This document shows, one piece after another, positions 58,600 through 64,000 of a stretch of 64,000 nucleotides of DNA; the stretch's first letter is position 1; every line of letters starts with the position of its first letter. The translations under genes were made by a program, and so were the position numbers. Source of the stretch: Valencia hispanica (lineage: Eukaryota > Chordata > Actinopteri > Cyprinodontiformes > Valenciidae); assembly GCA_963556495.2 (NCBI GenBank), contig OY747707.1:27612371-27676370 (forward strand), in the 5' to 3' direction. The notes under the pieces were generated by a model. That model saw only the letters and a list, made by a program, of their open reading frames with translations. It ran no database searches and was not told the DNA's origin.

Positions 58600-60300
58600 T
58601 TTGTGAGAGATTTCTGTTTGTTTTCAGTGGTCCAATCCAGACAAAGCCCTGAGAAGCTCATTACAGCATGGTGAGGCCTTAAGCCTGCATTGTCTGCATT
58701 AAAGCAGCCAAGAACTGTCTGTCAGCTTCCTGGCAGAGCCAAAATCAAGCTGTCAATTACTGGACGTGTTTATGGAAATTATATGTTTGTTAACATGCTG
58801 GAAAAATGTGCTCTCGGCTCAAGCAGCATGTGTTCGGGGAAAACAATTTTGCTCGGAAATCAACTTTCAAATGGGATGAAGGTGATCCTCATCAGATCAC
58901 AGACAGAAGAGGCATTTTAACTCTCCCCATCCTGATATATGTGAGGGAAAAAAGCCAAGACGGGAGGAGACAAAGCTAACAATCATAGGTGGAGACATAA
59001 ATGACGCCATGTTTTTGTTTATCAAGTCATTTCTTGTGTTTTGTTCGAGCTCCTTTGTGTCTCTTCAGGATGAAAAAACAGTTCTGGCAGCTGATGCAGA
59101 GATTAAACAGAAGTATCTATGCAGGATTTGAAATCTACCTGCAGTTAGTATACATCACACTTTACAGATATTCCTCATTGTCAAAAGGTGAGTTTGAACC
59201 CTCACCTGTACTCCTTCCTATTTCCATTAAATGTATAGACGTGCACCTGAATGAAAAACCCTCTCAAAGTATAGCTCCACTTTGAATAGATTCATGAAAA
59301 TGGCTTGTCAAAATGGAGCTCTCTGTACAATTCCCTGTAATATCTCCAATGAGATGTTTATGTCAATTTCCGCTCTGATTTTCTCCCACATAAAGGCCTT
59401 GATTTCAGCCTCCCGATGATCGTGAAATTGAGCCAATCGACATGCATGTCTTGGATGTCTGGTCGAGCTCATCTAAGACAAGGTAATTTTGCTGGGAGCA
59501 ATTACCATTGTAATGTATTCCAAAGCCGGGGCATTTGCCGCTGCTTAGGTGAGCCGCTGACAGCATGTTTTGATTTTTAAGCAATTGTGCTTTTCGCTCT
59601 GAGATCATGCCCAGGTCTGCGTTTCTCCCTATGTAACAACCCTCCATGATTCCATTATTTCACATTAACATCTAATTACCGCACTCAGACCTGCAGCTAC
59701 ATTGAAAAACCGTGTCGAGTTCTGGGGTTTGACGGAGCTGTAAGTAAAGATGGGCTGGTGGGTGTTTATAGGAAGAAGAAACTCTAACTGTACATATGCA
59801 GCTCCCAATAGACCTATATTACCTGTCATGGATGATGACAAAACCTCTGAGAATGTCGCTGTGCAGTGAAACTGTCATCACACGATTACTCTCACCATTA
59901 CTGGCCCAGACGTCTCTATGTAATGGCTGTGGCACACTTAACAATTCAGATCGTATTTTCAGTCATTGCCACTTAAATGCTGCAGCCCATTTTATGAAAA
60001 GATACAGATCTATGTAATCTGCCAGGAGCTCAACCGTCTTCAGAGAACTTGTCACGCAGCATTGCTGTTCATAAGAAGTTGTCGTACCCGGCAGCATCTC
60101 CCTTTGTTGGTCTGGAGAAAGTGTCTTTTTGAGTGCCCTATTGTGTGCTTGTTAATAGATGCTTGTACATAGACATGTTTGGGTCCCATTATCTGTTTGA
60201 GTAATCGCAGAATTAACTGTAATGTAACATTACAGTTCATCCTGTGATTCCACGTTACTAATGTGGCGTGGTATAACAAAAGGAAATTAGTAATGGGGTG
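58600..60300. promoter_or_regulatory. Possible conserved noncoding element cluster
   Basis: Long unique stretch without transposon features in a region otherwise full of repeats, with motifs such as GGAGCAATTACCATTG and TAATTACC. It includes the exon-like segment at 59069-59187. The call is by composition only. Confidence 0.22.
59069..59187 (+). CDS. Candidate internal exon of an unrecognised gene
   Basis: 119 bases between a good acceptor (GTGTCTCTTCAG) and donor (AAAAG|GTGAGT). One frame is fully open: MKKQFWQLMQRLNRSIYAGF, then EIYLQLVYITLYRYSSLSK. I do not recognise it. The entry phase leaves one base and the exit is phase 1, and no neighbouring candidate exon fits these phases. It could be chance splice-like sites in conserved noncoding DNA. 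Confidence 0.25.
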
Positions 60301-60559
60301 TATTGTTTAATACAGCTTGTGAGCGACGATCAGCTCAGCATGCAAAGGATCCTTTTGTCATGGATCATCAAATATAGATAAAACTGGTGCAGATTTTATG
60401 TTCTCATAACCTCCGCATATCCTTGCTGCTGAAGAAATAAGGCAGAAAATATATAGAATTTTGTTTGTTTGTTTGTTATGTGGTTGTTTGGTATTTTATC
60501 ACTGCCATGTGAAACTCCATGGATACAGCCTGCCTAGTTTGAAGGTGAAACTTGTTATC

Positions 60560-61110
60560 CCTTTAAATCAATGCAATGCAAGTTTATTTGTACAGCACCA
60601 TTCACACTCAAGTTAATTCAAAGGGCTTTACATTATAATAAAAGAGCAGGATTCAATGAGGTTACATCAAAAACAAAAAATACAAGACTATTAATGACAT
60701 TTAAGCATCACCAAAACTAAAGACATGATAGACACTGAATCGATAAAGTAATCTTTGATTTTTATGAGAATGCTACAACAGCCAGTGTTTTTATTCCTTA
60801 TTCAAAAGAGCCAACAGTTTCAGCCCTTCTGGTTTTCAAGGAGCTGTTTCCAGAGTTGAGGAACACAGGAACTAAATGCTGCCGGTTATTTAGTCCCCAA
60901 CCTGGTAACACTGTGTGAAAAGGGATCTGACTACCTAAGGGTGGGCTATAGGTTCATAATGATCAGCACCTCTGAAATGTATTTATGTGCAAGACCAGTA
61001 ATGAGAAAAAAATCATGTAGCAGCTTTTTTGTGCCTTGATTTAAAAAGAAACCATTTATTTCATTAATGGTTTCACAAAGGTACATTTTGAAAGTTTCTT
61101 GGATGCTCTC
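60560..61110 (-). repeat. Antisense LINE-derived repeat, decayed
   Basis: TGCAAGTTTATTTGTACAGC followed by AATTCAAAGGGCTTTACAT is the antisense of a common fish LINE/SINE 3' end (AAAGCACTT...TATAAATAAA type). The following 450 bases, including CCTGGTAACACTGTG, belong to the same widespread repeat. Confidence 0.6.
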
Positions 61111-62834
61111 CTGACTTCTTGCCTTGCATTTTTGGGACCAAAAACAATTACTTATATTTTTTCTGCATTAAATTGGATGAAATTCTGACCCAACTACCCA
61201 TTGATATAATGAACACACTAACTCAGTGACTATAACGGATTGCAGTCATGAGGTGACAGATGTAGAAAGCTGCGTGTCATCAGCATATGTATAGTAAAAT
61301 ATATTGTAGTAGTCTATAATATGAGTGAGAGAGAGCCAATAGATGTTGAAATAAATTTTTTTTTTCTGATTTTTCATATCTGGATAAAAGGAAAATATTT
61401 TGGTAGTTTCTTAGATGCCTAAATATCCATTTGAAACCAAATAATTCCTTCTGTCTAGACCAGAACTTTATTAAACTGTTCTTCATTTTAAGCTTTGTGT
61501 TAAATTGGATAATTTATCTTCATTTTATTATAGTTCTGGGCTTGGCATTATACAATTGCATCAAGGAAAGCATGTCTAAAGTTAGAGATGCACCAATCAA
61601 TTTGAAAAATATCAGAATTATCCGATTTTACCTTTCTTGTCTTTGATCAGCAAATACTGAAAAACTGAAATAACTTTCCCATTTTTCATTTAAATGCATC
61701 AAAACTCAGAACTTTTCAGTCACTCAGAACACTATTTTCAGTCTCTAAATTTATCACCACATTGCAGGATATAGTAATGAAGCAATGATTAAAATGTGTC
61801 CCTTGCCGGGCTCCAAATATGTCACAGCAATCCAGATTTTACATTTAAATATCCACACCCTTGAACCAGTGAGAAACTCACAGCTGAATCCAAAACTTAA
61901 TCCAGTTTTTTATTAGAATCATTTAATTTCCACTGAAAATGCAGTCTTGCTTATGCACTCACACCAAATTCAGTAAAATTCAAATTCAGTTTATTTATAT
62001 AGCAGCATTTCACAAACTAATTTCAAATACAGAATAATTGGGCTTTATTTTATTTATTTCTTTACTAAAGTATGATCTATTTTTTTGTTTGTTTAGTTAT
62101 TGTTACATCCACACTTATCTAAACCCCTGGCAAACATCTGCAACAGGCTTCAAAATAAGTTTGTCTTAATAACATAATCTCGTTTAATTTGAGAATTTGA
62201 GAACAAATTCAGCCTCTCAATGCAATTCTCAGTGATGAAAACCCCAAAATTAAAAACAAAACTAATGTCACAATTACTAGCCAGTCAAACAGTTCCTATT
62301 AAATAAATATAACTGAAGTATTTCTGGATGCATATTCTATTTTTTAAGTTGATCATAGTATTACAGAATTTTTCATTCTTATTATTCCATTACCTTCTGT
62401 TTCTCTGAGCTATACACATTATGATACAGAGGCTCTTTACCCACTCCTTAAAAAGGGAAATAGAAGAGAACATGCCATTCAAGTCATATTGGTGTGTGTT
62501 GATTTTTATAGGTTGGAAAATGGTTACAAGAAACTTAAACTTGCCTGTAAGAGTAATCATTTCAAAGTTGAAAACATCCTGAACTGCAACAACCTAGGCT
62601 GGCTGAATTTATGTTAGGGGGCTGTTAAATATGCAGGACATTGTATATATGTTTTAATTCTAATTAAAGACAACATTAAATATCACCATCTTACCTGGTT
62701 CAGTTGTTTCCAGGTCTCATAACAGTGTAATGCAAAAAAAACAAAAAACATCAGGCCTTTGCATGATAACAGATTGAGTTTAACAAGCCAGATGGGATGT
62801 AATCGTCTGATCAATCCCCTGTTTGTGAGCTTTT
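61111..62834. other. Intergenic sequence, little recognised
   Basis: AT-rich. 61980-62050 (CAAATTCAGTTTATTTATAT) is another short antisense LINE/SINE tail. Confidence 0.4.
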
Positions 62835-62899
62835 ATGCCTTTTCTTATGGTTTGTTTTCCTTTCGTGCTATGTCCTCTGCTGATTTGCTGTCCCCTCAG

Positions 62900-63134
62900 G
62901 GAGTGCCTGTGTCTGAAACGCTTGCTGCCTGACCAGCGTCGCTTTGCTCGGTTTGTGGAGTCATATTGGGCGTGCCGTCTCAGTTTGGCAGGAAGAGACG
63001 GGCTTTATCTCTGCTCCCTGTCGGCCATGCTGCTGTGGTTTCACTGTTCAGCTTTTCAGAACGGTACCCTGTTAAAGTTCTATATGATTTATGATGTCCT
63101 TCTGCAGAGGTCGCTGAGGACTTCATCGCTATAA
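62900..63134 (+). CDS. Candidate terminal exon of an unrecognised gene
   Basis: After a strong acceptor (TTTGCTGTCCCCTCAG) an open frame reads ECLCLKRLLPDQRRFARFVE, then SYWACRLSLAGRDGLYLCSL, and runs to a TAA at about 63132-63134. The composition is protein-like, and GC is higher than in the surroundings. I cannot assign a family, and no matching upstream exon is found in the window. Confidence 0.3.
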
Positions 63135-63439
63135 GGAGTTTAACTTTAAAAACCCCATCCTAAATTACTTCTCTTCTGCTTAAAGTAGATTTTGAAAGTG
63201 CAGTCACTCCTATTAAAATACCAGGTTTATGTCCAAGATAAAACATTTTAAAAGCTTTTCACTCTGATGAGATATTAGTTAAAATTAAGGATAAATCTGT
63301 TAAAATGTAAAAATAAAATCATTTATAGTAAATCTGAACCAGAAATTCTTATGATTTTGTTCTGTTGCAAGCCTTAGCTAAAGCCAAAGTTTGCAAAGAG
63401 GTTGGAGAAATTCATTCAAAGACATAAGAGCCTGACACT

Positions 63440-63800
63440 AAAAGCAAACTGCATACATTTCCAATAAGGTTTGATTGGAAAACAAGAAGACTTCTCAACC
63501 AACAAAGATACAAAATAAAATAAAAATCCCCACAGGTCTACCTAAAACAACAGCGTATCACAGAAATAGCACCATCCTTGCAGTGAAACATGGTGGAGGC
63601 AGTATTATGCTTTGGGATTACTTATCCTCAGCTGCAACTGGGAATTATGTTGTGGTTAATGAAACTATGAATAGTTGGTTTTTCACCCACTGCAAGTCGA
63701 GCATACATCAAAAGCAACAAAAGAAAAACTCAACCTGAAATCAGAGTTTTGGGCCAATCCAGAGAGAGCTCTGAACTAATTCAAAATTATTAGTGTATAC
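63440..63800 (+). mobile_element. Decayed Tc1-like fragment
   Basis: ILAVKHGGGSIMLWDYLSSA in the frame at 63475-63738 is the catalytic-domain KHGGGS region of a Tc1 transposase. Later text (GGGCCAATCCAGAGAGAGCT) matches the 'NPIE' region in a broken frame. Confidence 0.72.
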
Positions 63801-64000
63801 TTATGTGGTTTATTGCAGCTTTCTATCCCTCTACCAGATGATTGTTTTACAGTTAAATTACACAGGATATGCGAACTAAAACACGGAAAAGTTTTGAAAA
63901 GGATTTTACAGGAGCCCACATTCCTACATCACAAAAACCTGACGTTAACAACAGTGTGTACTCCTTTGTGAGCCACTTACATCAAGGCAAGCTAAGTTCA

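Noticed and set aside
58621..58672. 41-base exon-like segment between TTTTCAG and GTGAGG
   Set aside because: Too short to judge, no partner exon and no recognised coding content.

Overview
The window is vertebrate nuclear DNA, almost certainly from a teleost fish. It is AT-rich, intron-rich and dense in Tc1-like, L2-like, RTE-like and Ty3/gypsy elements and tRNA-derived SINEs of the kinds common in fish. I cannot name the species. There are no bacterial or viral genes and nothing operon-like.

The one gene I can identify firmly is the transcription factor Sp3, on the + strand. Five coding exons are visible: an Sp-box exon (84-179), a large glutamine-rich exon (10847-12089), an exon with the IKEEP sumoylation-type motif and Btd box (22553-22736), an exon with zinc fingers 1 and 2 (22825-23021) and a terminal exon with finger 3 and the Sp3-type C-terminus (28079-28368). 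All splice phases agree and together they give 669 codons plus a stop. The N-terminus lies upstream of the window. The Sp box is unusually divergent, so a teleost-duplicated sp3 paralog is plausible.

The introns are filled with transposons. Intron 180-10846 holds a SINE, a 15-bp minisatellite, two Tc1-like copies and a small inverted-repeat element. Intron 12090-22552 holds a nearly full-length but broken L2-like LINE lying between the two arms of a ~300-bp inverted repeat. Intron 23022-28078 holds a Tc1-like element split by a second TIR element, which itself carries a GC-rich block.

Downstream of sp3 (30-64 kb) the DNA is mostly noncoding. It contains a second three-layer nest (Tc1-like, then Tigger/pogo-like, then an RTE-like LINE; 33.4-35.75 kb) and an 8.5-kb Ty3/gypsy retrotransposon on the minus strand (37565-46126) with two LTRs, a PBS, a PPT, a PNMA-like gag and a decayed pol. 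A SINE sits inside its gag. SINEs, LINE tails, Tc1 remnants and a few unique stretches follow. Four exon-like segments (30196-30335 minus; 36785-36872, 59069-59187 and 62900-63134 plus) could belong to unrecognised neighbouring genes, but they are weakly supported. Two unique stretches (56.7-57.65 and 58.6-60.3 kb) look like possible conserved noncoding elements.

I see no previously undescribed molecular system. The most informative features are the layered transposon nests, the PNMA-like retroelement and the divergent Sp box.
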